From positions 301,754 through 365,753 of the forward strand of contig NZ_BMUF01000010.1 in the NCBI RefSeq assembly GCF_014650055.1: a stretch of DNA of 64,000 nt, written 5' to 3'. The stretch is from Streptomyces malachitofuscus. Lineage in GTDB: Bacteria; Actinomycetota; Actinomycetes; Streptomycetales; Streptomycetaceae. Shown piece by piece: positions 55,575 to 64,000 of this stretch (position 1 is the first letter of the stretch; each line of letters opens with the position of its first letter). The translations under genes were made by a program, and so were the position numbers. The notes beneath the pieces are model-generated. The model saw only the letters and a list, made by a program, of their open reading frames with translations. It had not been told where the DNA came from and did not search any database.

Positions 55575-57977
55575 ATGACGCATCTCGATGCGGGCGCCCG
55601 GCCCGACGCCGCGCTCCCCGCCACGGTCACCTCACCGGCGACCGGACTGACCAGCGCGGAAGTGGCCCAGCGGGTGGCGCGCGGCCAGGTCAACGACGTG
55701 CCGGTGCGCAGCAGCCGCTCCCTGACCGAGATCGTCCGCGCCAACGTCTTCACCCGGTTCAATGCGATCATCGGCGTGCTCTGGGTGATCATGCTGATCG
55801 TCGCGCCCATCCAGGACAGCCTGTTCGGCTTCGTGATCCTCGCCAACACCGGCATCGGCATCGTCCAGGAGTGGCGGGCCAAGAAGACCCTCGACTCCCT
55901 CGCCCTGATCGGCGAAGTACGGCCCACGGTGCGCAGGGACGGTACGGCCGCGGAGGTCGGCACCTCCGAGATCGTGCTGGACGACCTGATCGAGATCGGG
56001 CCGGGGGACAAGGTCGTCGTCGACGGGGTGGTCGTCGAGGCGGACGGCCTGGAGATCGACGAGTCGCTGCTCACCGGTGAGGCCGACCCCGTGGTGAAGC
56101 AGCCCGGGGACCAGGTCATGTCCGGCAGCTTCGTCGTCGCGGGCGGCGGCTCCTTCCAGGCGACCAGGGTGGGGCGCGAGGCCTACGCGGCGCAGCTCGC
56201 CGAGGAGGCGTCCCGCTTCACCCTCGTCCACTCCGAGCTGCGCAGCGGCATCTCCACGATCCTCAAGTACGTGACGTGGATGATGGTCCCGACCGCCATC
56301 GGCCTGATCATCAGCCAGCTCGTGGTCAAGGACAACGAGCTGAAGAACTCCGTCGCCCGCACGGTCGGCGGGATCGTGCCGATGGTCCCCGAGGGGCTGG
56401 TGCTGCTCACCTCGGTCGCCTTCGCGATCGGCGTGATCCGGCTGGGACGCAAGCAGTGCCTGGTGCAGGAGCTGCCCGCGATCGAGGGGCTGGCCCGGGT
56501 CGACACGGTCTGCCTGGACAAGACCGGCACGCTCACCGAGGGTGGCATGGACGTCACCGAGCTGCGGGTGCTCGGCGACGGCGACGGCACGTACGTGCGC
56601 AGGGTGCTGGGCGCGCTCGGCGCGTCGGACCCCCGGCCGAACGCCTCCCTGAAGGCGATCATCGAGGAGTATCCGGACACCGGGGACTGGCGCATCACCG
56701 ACACGCTGCCCTTCTCCTCCACCCGCAAGTACAGCGGCGCGACGTTCGAGGAGACGGCCGGATCCGGGGCCGCCACCTGGCTGCTGGGCGCTCCCGACGT
56801 CCTGCTGGACCCCGGCGACCCGGCGCTGGCCGAGACGGAGCGGATGAACGAGCAGGGGCTGCGGGTCCTGCTGCTCGCCCGCGCCCGGGCCGGTGTGGAC
56901 GTCGACGACCCCGCCGCGGCCGACGGCGTACGGCCGGCCGCGCTGGTGGTGCTGGAGCAGCGGCTGCGCCCCGACGCGGCCGACACCCTGCGCTACTTCG
57001 CCGAACAGGACGTCCGCGCCAAGGTCATCTCCGGCGACAACGCGGTGTCGGTCGGCGCGGTCGCGTCCAAGCTGGGCCTGTCCGGTACGACGGTGGACGC
57101 GCGCCGGCTGCCCGCCGACCGGGACGCCATGGCCGGGGAGCTGGACCGGGGCACGGTGTTCGGACGGGTCACCCCGCAGCAGAAGCGGAACATGGTGGGC
57201 GCGCTCCAGGCCAACGGGCACACCGTCGCGATGACCGGGGACGGCGTGAACGACGTGCTGGCCCTCAAGGACGCGGACATCGGCGTGGCGATGGGCTCCG
57301 GCTCCGAGGCCACACGGGCGGTCGCCCAGATCGTGCTGCTGAACAACAGCTTCGCCACGCTGCCGTCGGTGGTGGCGGAGGGACGCCGGGTGATCGGCAA
57401 CATCACCCGGGTCGCGACGCTGTTCCTGGTGAAGACGGTGTACTCGGTGCTGCTGGCGGTGCTGGTGGTGCTCTCGCAGGTGGAGTACCCCTTCCTGCCG
57501 CGCCACCTCACCCTGCTGTCCACGCTCACCATCGGCGTCCCGGCATTCTTCCTCGCCCTCGCCCCCAACAAGGAACGCGCCCGCCCGAACTTCGTACGGC
57601 GGGTCATGCGGTACGCCGTCCCGGGCGGGGTGCTGGCCGCGGCGGCGACGTTCACGACGTATCTGATCGCCCGGGAGCACTACACGGGCGCGGGCGCGCT
57701 GGACGCGGAGACGAGTGCGGCGACGCTGACGCTGTTCCTGATCTCGATCTGGGTACTGGCGATCATCGCCCGGCCGTACACGTGGTGGCGGATCGGTCTG
57801 GTGGCGGCGATGGGTGGGGCGTTCCTGCTGGTGCTGGTGGTGCCGTGGCTGCAGGAGTTCTTCGCGCTGAAGCTGGTCGGCATGACCATGCCGTGGGTCG
57901 CGACGGGTATCGCGGTCTGTGCGGCGGGGGTGCTGGAAGTTCTGTGGCGGTGGGTGGACCACCGGTTCCCGGCGTAG
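55575..57977 (+). CDS. ctpE: cation-transporting P-type ATPase, CtpE-like
   Basis: An 800-residue P-type ATPase. The phosphorylation motif is CLDKTGTLTEGG (Asp315), the actuator motif is LLTGEADPVVKQ (TGE), the hinge is AMTGDGVNDVLALKDADIG, and the membrane ion-site motif is MVPEGLVLLTSVAF. The opening LTSAEVAQRVARGQVNDVPV and ANVFTRFNAIIGVL match Mycobacterium CtpE, a calcium-uptake ATPase. About ten membrane helices. ATG 55575. The calcium role is taken from the mycobacterial relative and is the best functional guess. Confidence 0.9.
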   Translation: MTHLDAGARPDAALPATVTSPATGLTSAEVAQRVARGQVNDVPVRSSRSLTEIVRANVFTRFNAIIGVLWVIMLIVAPIQDSLFGFVILANTGIGIVQEWRAKKTLDSLALIGEVRPTVRRDGTAAEVGTSEIVLDDLIEIGPGDKVVVDGVVVEADGLEIDESLLTGEADPVVKQPGDQVMSGSFVVAGGGSFQATRVGREAYAAQLAEEASRFTLVHSELRSGISTILKYVTWMMVPTAIGLIISQLVVKDNELKNSVARTVGGIVPMVPEGLVLLTSVAFAIGVIRLGRKQCLVQELPAIEGLARVDTVCLDKTGTLTEGGMDVTELRVLGDGDGTYVRRVLGALGASDPRPNASLKAIIEEYPDTGDWRITDTLPFSSTRKYSGATFEETAGSGAATWLLGAPDVLLDPGDPALAETERMNEQGLRVLLLARARAGVDVDDPAAADGVRPAALVVLEQRLRPDAADTLRYFAEQDVRAKVISGDNAVSVGAVASKLGLSGTTVDARRLPADRDAMAGELDRGTVFGRVTPQQKRNMVGALQANGHTVAMTGDGVNDVLALKDADIGVAMGSGSEATRAVAQIVLLNNSFATLPSVVAEGRRVIGNITRVATLFLVKTVYSVLLAVLVVLSQVEYPFLPRHLTLLSTLTIGVPAFFLALAPNKERARPNFVRRVMRYAVPGGVLAAAATFTTYLIAREHYTGAGALDAETSAATLTLFLISIWVLAIIARPYTWWRIGLVAAMGGAFLLVLVVPWLQEFFALKLVGMTMPWVATGIAVCAAGVLEVLWRWVDHRFPA

Positions 57978-57996
57978 CCCTTGGCGGGGTCGTACG

Positions 57997-58174
57997 CCGG
58001 CTGCGGGTAGGTGGGGGCTGGTCGCGCAGTTCCCCGCGCCCCTGGGGGTTTCGGCGGGCGGTGTCTGCAGCTTCCCGCGTCCCCCTGAGGGGGGATGGGT
58101 TTCGGCGGGCGGTGTCTGCAACTTCCCAGGGGCGCGGGGAACTGCGCGACCAGCCGCAGTCCACCCGCAGCCGG
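57997..58174. repeat. large nested palindrome, same dispersed element as 132-314
   Basis: Bases 58016-58046 and 58125-58155 are perfect 31-bp inverted repeats, with an outer 12-bp pair at 57997-58008/58163-58174. Each arm contains the motif seen at 169-196 and 21245-21272. Inside are two direct copies of GGGTTTCGGCGGGCGGTGTC (about 58046-58065 and 58097-58116). It lies between the convergent ctpE and sacsin-like genes and should act as a strong bidirectional terminator. Confidence 0.82.
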
Positions 58175-58208
58175 GGTGTGAGGGGTTGGCCCCTCTCGGA
58201 TGCCGGAG

Positions 58209-61200
58209 TCAGTCGAACCAGCGGTCTCGGGCCAGTTCCTCCGTCCGGGACGGATCCTCCAGCAGCGCCGCCACTCCGAAGCGCCGCGGCCACTGCCCCG
58301 CCGCCCAGGCAAGCCCCGCCGCCACCCCCTCCAGCGTCGCCGCGTGCAGCACACCGTCGTCGGTCAGCCGCCAGTCGATCTCCACCCCGTCGACGACGAG
58401 CTCCTCGTGCTCCACGTACGACCCCGGCGTCCCCGCCCCCAGCAGCACCCGCACCGCCTCCGGCACCTCGTGCTCGGTGCCCTCGGAGTGCACCTCCCCG
58501 GTGACGGACTCGCTCAGCCGCCGCACCTGGAACAGCTCCGCCAGCTCGGCGGCCCGCGCCGGCCGGACCGGCAGCAGCGGCACGCCCGAGGTGAACGGCA
58601 GCAGATCGGGCGAGTCGACGACCACCGCGTCCGCCGCGTCCACGACCTCGACCCGCCCGTCCACCACGGCCCGCAGATCGTCCGGCAGGGTCACCTGCTC
58701 GGGGTCCAGCTCCGCCAGCACCCCGTACAGCCCGTGCAGCTGGGCAGCCGTGACCGGGCGGTCGGGATCCGCGAGGCGGTCGAGCAGTTCCGCCGCGCCG
58801 CCCGGCTCGTCGAGGAGCGCGGCCACGGAGGTCCGTACGCCCAGCGCCCGCAGCACCTGCTCGTCCTCGAACCCGGTCGCGTCGGCCTCGTCGTACAGGC
58901 CGCGCAGCAGCGGGTCGCTGCCGGCCGCCCGCAGTCCGGCGGGGCGGCGCCCGCCGATCACCGGGTGCCCGCGCAGCCACCACGCGGTGTACGGCCGTAC
59001 GACCTCGTGGGTGCCGTCGTGCAGCAGGATCCGTACGGGCTGGACGAGCGCGTCGCGCAGCGGGGGCCGGGACAGCAGGGCGAGGGCCTGCGGCCACCGG
59101 TCGTCGTCCACGAGGTCCAGGTCGCGCACGGCGACGATCTCGGTGGCGACCGGCGGGACCGGGCTGTCCGGGAAGCGGTCGAGGACGTCCTCGCTCCACA
59201 CGTCCACGGCGTCCAGCAGACCCGGGTCGTCGGGCTCGGCGAAGTCACCCTCCCGGGGCTCGAGTTCGTCCGGGTCGAGGACCACGTCGGTGGCGCGGAT
59301 CAGCGCGAAGTCCACCAGCACCCCGCACGCGGCGAGCGGCTGTTCGCCCCACTTCCCGGCCAGTTCGACATCCACGGATGCCAGCTCGTCCTCCCGCATG
59401 ACCTGCGCGAAGGGACCGCCGGGGAAGACGAGTTCGCAGGCCGGGGAGAGTTCGCCGTCCTCGTCGGGGAGGGCGAGCGCCCCGAGCCACGGCTCGTCAC
59501 CGGGTTCGAGTCCGGCGTCGCGCACCAGCCCGAGCACGGTGTCGGCGAGTTCCTCGGCGTCGAGGGCGTCCTCCTCCCAGTTCACACCGCCCTCGTCGTC
59601 CAGGGAGGCGGCGACGGCGGCCCGTACCTGCGGGGTGGTGAGAACCGCGCGCGGGGTGGCGGGGAGGGCGCCGAGCTTCTCCAGCAGGGGGTGCGCGGCG
59701 TCCGGGTGGGCGACCTTGAGGCCGAGCCGGGCGAGCACCTCGGGGTCGATCCGGGTGGCCTCCGCTCCGGGCAGCAGCACCTGACGCGGGCCGATCGTGG
59801 TGCGCGCCGCTCCGGAGCCGAAGCCCTCGGCGCTCTCCCCGGCCAGCGGCACCGGCAACCCGGACAGCCGATCCGGGTCGACTCCGGCGAGGGTGTCGTA
59901 CAGCCGTCGCCACCAGTCGGGGGCCTTCTCCAGACCGGCCAGCCGGTCGATCGCCTCGGTGAGCGGCACCCGGGCGACACCGAGCGTGCGCAGCTCGGCC
60001 CGGCGTTCCAGGCCGGCGGGCAGCAGCGTGGGGAGGACCTCGGCCAGCACGCGTACGGTGTCGGCGCCCGCGCCCTCCGCGACCTCGGCGTCCCGGGGCC
60101 GCAGCGACTCGGGCAGCCCGGAGTCGGCGTCCTGCTCGGGCGGCGGGACCGCCGGCGGCAGGAAGGAGGTGCGCGGCAGCCGTTCGAGGATCGCCCGGCG
60201 CAGGGCCCCGTCCAGTTCGCCCTTGCCGAGCGGGCCGGGCACGAGGTCGATGATCCCGGCGGTCACCGGACGCCAGTCGGCGAGCAGCCCGGCGTAGGCG
60301 TCGGCGGCGCGCTGCACGAGGAAGTCGGTGAGCGGGCCGGGCGCGGCGTGCCGGCGGGTGGAGTCCAGCGGGAGGGAGGCGATGAGCAGGGCGGGCACGC
60401 CGAGGGGCTCGTCGCTCGGGGTCGGCGCGTGCACGACGGCGGCGGTCCGGGGCCGTGCGGGAGCGCCGTCGGCGTCCACGGGGACGGCCCAGGTGACCGA
60501 CCAGTGCGGCCGCAGCCGCTCCTCGACCGGCCGGTCGGCGAGCAGGTCGGGGGTGAGCGGCCCGTGTGCGGTGGCGGTGCGCCACCGGGTGACGCCGTCC
60601 CGGGAGTCCTCGACGACGGTGAGCCCGTGCTCACCGCGCCGGGTCAGGGTGCGGGGTGCCGCGTCGCCGATCTCGACGACGACGTCCTGAAGGCCCGGCA
60701 GGGCGAGCAGCAGTGCGTCGTCGACGGCTTCGAGCAGCCGCTCGGCGAGGTCGGCGGCGGCCGTGTCGCGCAGCGGCAGGATGACGGCCGTGTCGTACGG
60801 GGCCGGCGCGGTCCCCTCGGCGGCGAACGGGAGCCGGAGCAGCGGCACGTGCCCGTCCCGGCGGCGGATCTCGTCCCCCAGCCCGGGGCTGTTCCGTGCG
60901 GTGTCCCCGGCGAGCTCCCGCGCCTCGGCCAGCGACCACCGCACCCCGCCGTGCCGTCCGACGACGGCGGGCTCGTCGGTGACGGCGAGGACGGCGGCGA
61001 ACCCGACGCCGAACCGTCCCACGGCCGCGTCGGACGCGTCCCGCTTGGCGGAGGCGCGCAGCGTGGACAGCGACTCGACGCCGGCCGCGTCCAGCGGGGC
61101 GCCGGTGTTGGCGGCGACGAGGACGCCGTCGCGCAGGGTGAGCCGGAGCCGTCCCGGCACGCCGGCCCGGGCGGCGGCGTCGGCGGCGTTCTGCGCGAGC

Positions 61201-61370
61201 TCGACGACGAGACGGTCCCGGTACCCGCCGAGGACGAGGTCCTCCTCGGCGTTGGCGTCCTCACGGAAGCGGGCGGGGCTGGTGGCCCAGGCGTCCAGGA
61301 CCCCGCGCCGCAGACGCGCCGTACCGAACGGATCGGCACCCTCGGCGGCGGGCCGCACGAACTTGCTCAC
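58209..61370 (-). CDS. sacsin/Hsp90-like GHKL ATPase domain protein (1053 residues)
   Basis: A very large cytosolic protein. The N-terminal ~200 residues form a GHKL (Hsp90/sacsin-like) ATP-binding domain: VVELAQNAADAAARAGVPGR (N box), VLVAANTGAPLDAAGVESLS (where Hsp90 has DxG) and AVGRFGVGFAAVLAVTDEPA (G2 box). About 850 further residues have no motif I recognise; they are acidic, Leu/Ala/Asp-rich, and mostly helical. Annotation as a molecular chaperone is family-level only. GTG 61370 follows GAGGAG; the frame continues upstream five codons but that start has no site. It is a single-gene unit. Confidence 0.85.
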   Translation of the reverse strand: MSKFVRPAAEGADPFGTARLRRGVLDAWATSPARFREDANAEEDLVLGGYRDRLVVELAQNAADAAARAGVPGRLRLTLRDGVLVAANTGAPLDAAGVESLSTLRASAKRDASDAAVGRFGVGFAAVLAVTDEPAVVGRHGGVRWSLAEARELAGDTARNSPGLGDEIRRRDGHVPLLRLPFAAEGTAPAPYDTAVILPLRDTAAADLAERLLEAVDDALLLALPGLQDVVVEIGDAAPRTLTRRGEHGLTVVEDSRDGVTRWRTATAHGPLTPDLLADRPVEERLRPHWSVTWAVPVDADGAPARPRTAAVVHAPTPSDEPLGVPALLIASLPLDSTRRHAAPGPLTDFLVQRAADAYAGLLADWRPVTAGIIDLVPGPLGKGELDGALRRAILERLPRTSFLPPAVPPPEQDADSGLPESLRPRDAEVAEGAGADTVRVLAEVLPTLLPAGLERRAELRTLGVARVPLTEAIDRLAGLEKAPDWWRRLYDTLAGVDPDRLSGLPVPLAGESAEGFGSGAARTTIGPRQVLLPGAEATRIDPEVLARLGLKVAHPDAAHPLLEKLGALPATPRAVLTTPQVRAAVAASLDDEGGVNWEEDALDAEELADTVLGLVRDAGLEPGDEPWLGALALPDEDGELSPACELVFPGGPFAQVMREDELASVDVELAGKWGEQPLAACGVLVDFALIRATDVVLDPDELEPREGDFAEPDDPGLLDAVDVWSEDVLDRFPDSPVPPVATEIVAVRDLDLVDDDRWPQALALLSRPPLRDALVQPVRILLHDGTHEVVRPYTAWWLRGHPVIGGRRPAGLRAAGSDPLLRGLYDEADATGFEDEQVLRALGVRTSVAALLDEPGGAAELLDRLADPDRPVTAAQLHGLYGVLAELDPEQVTLPDDLRAVVDGRVEVVDAADAVVVDSPDLLPFTSGVPLLPVRPARAAELAELFQVRRLSESVTGEVHSEGTEHEVPEAVRVLLGAGTPGSYVEHEELVVDGVEIDWRLTDDGVLHAATLEGVAAGLAWAAGQWPRRFGVAALLEDPSRTEELARDRWFD

Positions 61371-61551
61371 GTTGACTCTCCTCATCGGCCCTGATCGGCG
61401 TGAGGTCGAAGGTACCGCTCCGCCGCGAGGGGGCGAGCACGGCCGGACGCGGACCCGTGTACCCGCCGCACCCGCGAAAGGGTGGTGAACGAGGCACGGA
61501 ATTGATTCAGTTGCCGCGGTGTCACCGGACGTTCACAAGGGGGCGGCAGGC

Positions 61552-62505
61552 ATGAGCCGGTTGCGGAAGACGTTTCGTGCGATGGAGATCGGGGACGGCG
61601 GCGACGGGCGGTGGGCGGCGCACGCGCAGGCCCTGTGGCCGTCGGCGGAGAAGTGGACGACCGAGGAGGGGCGGACCCCGCAGGGGGCGGAACGGGCCCG
61701 GAAGCTGTTCGAGACGCACATGCCGGAACTGGTGCCGGTGCTCGAACGGCTCGCCCGCGGGCTCGACCGGCCGGGCGGGGAAACGTTCCTCACCCTTGCC
61801 GCCCTGCGGCCCTTCTTCTCGGGCTGCACCCAGACCGGCGGCCCGGGCACCCTGCTGCGCAACTACGACTTCGCCCCGGACGACTGCGAGGGCACCGTCG
61901 TCTCCTCCCACTTCCTCCGCCCGGTCATCGGCATGCAGGACGGGGCCTGGGGGCTGCTGGACGGGATGAACGACGCCGGGCTCGCGGTGTCGCTCACCTT
62001 CGGCGGCCGCGAGGTGCACGGTCCCGGCTTCGCCGTCCTGATCGTCCTGCGCTATCTGCTGGAGACGTGCGACACCGTCGACGAGGCGGTCGGCAGGCTG
62101 CGGTCCCTCCCCGTCGCCATCCCGCAGAACGTCACCCTGGCCGACTCCGAGAAGGCGGTGACGGTGTTCGTGGGACCGGACATCCCGCTGACCGAGGCTC
62201 CGGACGCCTGCGCGGCCAACCACCAGCACCTGCCGGTGCCCGAAGGGCAGGAGAGGTTCTCGCGGACCCAGGAGCGGCTGAGCGCCGTACGGGCGGCGGG
62301 GGCGGACGTGGCCGCGATGCTGAGGCCGCCGCTGTACCAGTACGCGTACGACGAGGGCCTCGGCACGGTCTACACGGCCCACTACCGCCCGGCCGAGGGC
62401 CGGGTCACCTACCACTGGCCCGGTGAGTCCTGGGACCAGTCCTTCGACGCCTTCACCCCGGGCTCGCGCACCGTGTCCCTCGGCGTGGACGGGGCGGCGG
62501 CATGA
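61552..62505 (+). CDS. C45-family acyltransferase/peptidase-like protein
   Basis: A 317-residue Ntn-hydrolase of the C45 (acyl-CoA:6-aminopenicillanate acyltransferase-like) class. The nucleophile is Cys92 in FFSGCTQTG, which becomes the N-terminal residue after self-cleavage; RNYDFAPDDCEGTV is the conserved substrate-pocket segment and DGMNDAGLAVSLTFGG a typical core strand. Such enzymes hydrolyse or transfer acyl groups on amines; the substrate here is unknown. ATG 61552 follows AAGGGGG. Its stop overlaps the start of the alpha/beta hydrolase (ATGA). Confidence 0.82.
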   Translation: MSRLRKTFRAMEIGDGGDGRWAAHAQALWPSAEKWTTEEGRTPQGAERARKLFETHMPELVPVLERLARGLDRPGGETFLTLAALRPFFSGCTQTGGPGTLLRNYDFAPDDCEGTVVSSHFLRPVIGMQDGAWGLLDGMNDAGLAVSLTFGGREVHGPGFAVLIVLRYLLETCDTVDEAVGRLRSLPVAIPQNVTLADSEKAVTVFVGPDIPLTEAPDACAANHQHLPVPEGQERFSRTQERLSAVRAAGADVAAMLRPPLYQYAYDEGLGTVYTAHYRPAEGRVTYHWPGESWDQSFDAFTPGSRTVSLGVDGAAA

Positions 62506-63347
62506 GCGGCGGCGACGGTACGGCCTTCCACACGGCGTACGACGACGTTCTGCGGGGGTGGCCCGTCGAGGTGCGCCGCACCGACGTGCCGACCCCGTAC
62601 GGCAGCACCCGGGTGAACGTCTGCGGGCCCGAGGACGGCACCCCGCTGGTCCTCCTGCCCGGCGGCGGGACGACCTCGGTGGTCTGGTACGCCAACGTCG
62701 GGGCGCTGGCCGCCGCCCACCGGGTGTACGCCGTCGACCTGATCGGCGACTACGGCCGCAGCGTGCACGACGGGGCGCCGCTGCGGGGCGCCGGTGACCT
62801 GTCGGCCTGGCTCGACGCGCTCTTCGACGGGCTGGGCCTGGACCGGGCGCACCTGGCCGGCCACTCCTACGGCGCCTGGATCGCCCTGAACCACGCCCTG
62901 CGCGCGCCCGCCCGGATCGACCGGCTCGCCTTGCTCGACCCGGTGCAGTGCTTCGCCCGCATGAGCCCGCGCTACCTCCTGCACGCGGTGCTGAACTCGC
63001 TGAAGCCCGCCGCCGAGCGTCCCCGGGCCTTCCACCGGTGGGAGACCGGCCGTGACCCCGGGGATCCGCTGTGGGCGGCGTTCCTGGACAGCACGGCCGT
63101 GGCGAAGCGGTCGAAGGTCGTCACCATGCCCCGCCCCGGCGGGGAGGCCCTGAGGGCGTGCGGCGCCCCTGCCCTGGTGCTCCTCGCCGAGCACAGCCGC
63201 GCCCATGACACGCCCCGGGTGGCGGCCGCCGCGCGGCAGCTCATGCCCGGCGCGGAGGTCGTCGTCCTGCCGGACGCCTCCCACCACTCGATCCCCACGG
63301 AGCGGCCGGCCGAGCTGAACCGTCTGCTGGTGGACTTCTTCGCCTGA
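62502..63347 (+). CDS. alpha/beta hydrolase with an intact catalytic triad
   Basis: A 281-residue hydrolase. The nucleophile elbow is AGHSYGAWIALNHAL, the oxyanion loop LLPGGGTTSVVWYANVG and the terminal His lies in DASHHSIPTERPAELN. The core DLIGDYGRSVHDGAPLRGAG is typical of this family. It is cotranscribed with the C45 enzyme through a four-base overlap, so the two probably act on the same compound or detoxify related esters/amides. Confidence 0.92.
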   Translation: MSGGDGTAFHTAYDDVLRGWPVEVRRTDVPTPYGSTRVNVCGPEDGTPLVLLPGGGTTSVVWYANVGALAAAHRVYAVDLIGDYGRSVHDGAPLRGAGDLSAWLDALFDGLGLDRAHLAGHSYGAWIALNHALRAPARIDRLALLDPVQCFARMSPRYLLHAVLNSLKPAAERPRAFHRWETGRDPGDPLWAAFLDSTAVAKRSKVVTMPRPGGEALRACGAPALVLLAEHSRAHDTPRVAAAARQLMPGAEVVVLPDASHHSIPTERPAELNRLLVDFFA

Positions 63348-63697
63348 CCGGAGGGAGAAGGGAGGCGGTTCCGGAGACGCAGGCCACATTCGGGCCGGCC
63401 GCCCGGTGACATGCTCCACAGGCGGAACATCGCGTACTACCCGGAATAGTCGTGAAGCACCCTTCACAAAAACGGACATTTAGCGCATAGCCCTGATCGA
63501 TCAGCTTGAAATGGGGGGTTTTGCTCCCTAGGGACCCCTCCGTCAAGAGATGTGCATCTCACGCGCGACCTACGGCCTTTCGTCGTAGGTCACACCTTTG
63601 CGGCTTTTGGGAGGGACGGGCTACCAAGGAACAGCCATCACGGCACGGACCCGCTCCGCCGGATGGCATCCCCCGTCCCCTCCCCCATGAGGTTTCG
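63348..63697. other. 350-base region upstream of the M23 peptidase gene
   Basis: No gene is supported. It contains inverted repeats: GTGAAG-CACC-CTTCAC (63452-63467), GAGATG-TG-CATCTC (63547-63560) and a hairpin with the 8-bp stem GACCTACG/CGTAGGTC (63567-63591). The tract 63470-63545 is A+T-rich for this genome and likely holds the promoter. The hairpin would lie in the mRNA leader. I looked for a c-di-AMP (ydaO-type) riboswitch, which precedes some Streptomyces M23 and Rpf genes, and could not match its core. Confidence 0.5.
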
Positions 63698-64000
63698 ATG
63701 TTCGAGCGCGTCACGTCCCGTTTCCCCCGTACGTCCACCACCCGCACCCGTGCGGCCGTCCTGGCCGCCGGACTGGGCACCACGGTCGTCCTGGGAGCCG
63801 GGGTCGCGGTCGCCGCCGCCCAGAGCACGGCCGTGTCCGGCACCGCCACCGCCGTCGAGGCGCAGGCCGCCGCCCAGGCCGAGGCCGCGAAGACGCAGGC
63901 CGTCAAGGCCCAGAAGGCCGCGAAGACCGCCAAGGCCGCCGCCGCGAAGAAGCAGGCGTCCTGGGTCTCCCCGGTGAAGAGCTACAAGCTGTCCGCGAGC
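63698..64000 (+). CDS. M23-family cell-wall endopeptidase (N-terminal part, runs off the window)
   Basis: The first 101 codons of a secreted protein. The ATG follows GAGG seven bases upstream. The signal peptide is MFERVTSRFPRTSTTRTRAA then VLAAGLGTTVVLGAGVAVAA, followed by an Ala/Lys-rich linker (KAQKAAKTAKAAAAKKQ) and the start of the catalytic domain, SWVSPVKSYKLSAS, typical of Streptomyces M23 peptidases (lysostaphin-like). It would cut peptidoglycan peptides during growth or germination. The catalytic His/Asp residues are beyond the window. Confidence 0.88.
   Translation, partial: MFERVTSRFPRTSTTRTRAAVLAAGLGTTVVLGAGVAVAAAQSTAVSGTATAVEAQAAAQAEAAKTQAVKAQKAAKTAKAAAAKKQASWVSPVKSYKLSAS

Noticed and set aside
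63452..63467. GTGAAG-CACC-CTTCAC as a Crp site
   Set aside because: The spacing between GTG and CAC (10) differs from the Crp consensus (8), so I do not call it.
63348..63697. A c-di-AMP (ydaO-type) riboswitch before the M23 peptidase
   Set aside because: Some Streptomyces M23/Rpf genes carry one, but I could not match the conserved core; only ordinary hairpins are visible.

Overview
The window is chromosomal DNA from a Streptomyces or a very close relative. The evidence is its very high G+C (G/C at nearly every third codon position), many GTG starts, chains of four-base GTGA/ATGA stop-start overlaps, and gene content: a conservon (CvnA-D-like) with CYP157/CYP154-type P450s, DmdR1, an NsdA-like regulator, a DUF2530/NCS2 pair and an M23 peptidase. 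Gene order around dmdR1, pdxH, the carboxylase operon and serC resembles, from memory, the S. coelicolor SCO44xx-SCO43xx core. No tRNA, rRNA, CRISPR array, insertion sequence or prophage is visible.

Layout. 1-5.0 kb: tail of a DinB-like protein, a nested inverted repeat, purU with an SCO4402-like neighbour, an orphan substrate-binding lipoprotein, and a repeat-rich membrane protein. 5.2-11.6 kb: NsdA-like regulator, prim-pol-like protein, ABC exporter pair, PAS/GAF-like sensor. 11.7-17.1 kb: nagS-like SIS gene with a DasR-like site, divergent dmdR1, an alpha/beta hydrolase lacking its serine, a predicted short independent transcript, citrate-synthase-like gene, pdxH. 17.1-27.2 kb: one long minus-strand catabolic operon (DinB-like protein, AtuA-like protein, biotin-dependent carboxylase beta and alpha, acyl-CoA dehydrogenase, acyl-CoA ligase, enoyl-CoA hydratase, TetR) with a palindrome upstream of its first gene. 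27.3-31.8 kb: small accessory genes, including a toxin/antitoxin-like pair, EamA exporter, Nudix hydrolase, secreted protein, a 55-residue protein and a GntR cassette with repeated operators. 31.8-40.9 kb: FAD/Fe-S oxidase, then the conservon and two P450s. 41-49.9 kb: serC, MFS efflux, DrrAB-like ABC exporter with TetR, secreted beta-propeller-like protein, SGNH hydrolase, vapBC, aldo/keto reductase. 50-58 kb: thpR, broken Uma2 gene, MFS/MarR pair, ribbon-helix-helix protein, purine permease, DUF2530, CtpE-type P-ATPase. 58-64 kb: large sacsin/Hsp90-like ATPase, C45 acyltransferase-like enzyme with a hydrolase, and the start of an M23 endopeptidase.

How the genes work together. The 17-27 kb operon reads as a complete acyl-CoA route (activate, dehydrogenate, carboxylate, hydrate) resembling leucine/acyclic-terpene catabolism, with its own TetR. 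The conservon encodes a membrane sensor, roadblock protein, DUF742 protein and small GTPase thought to form a G-protein-like complex, coupled to two P450s, the first lacking the usual K-helix arginine. Several exporters sit beside their probable repressors (TetR/DrrAB, MarR/MFS), with palindromes between them. Least explained are the predicted ~220-nt transcript at 14.78-15.0 kb, the serine-less hydrolase, the short-protein cassettes and the sacsin-like protein.
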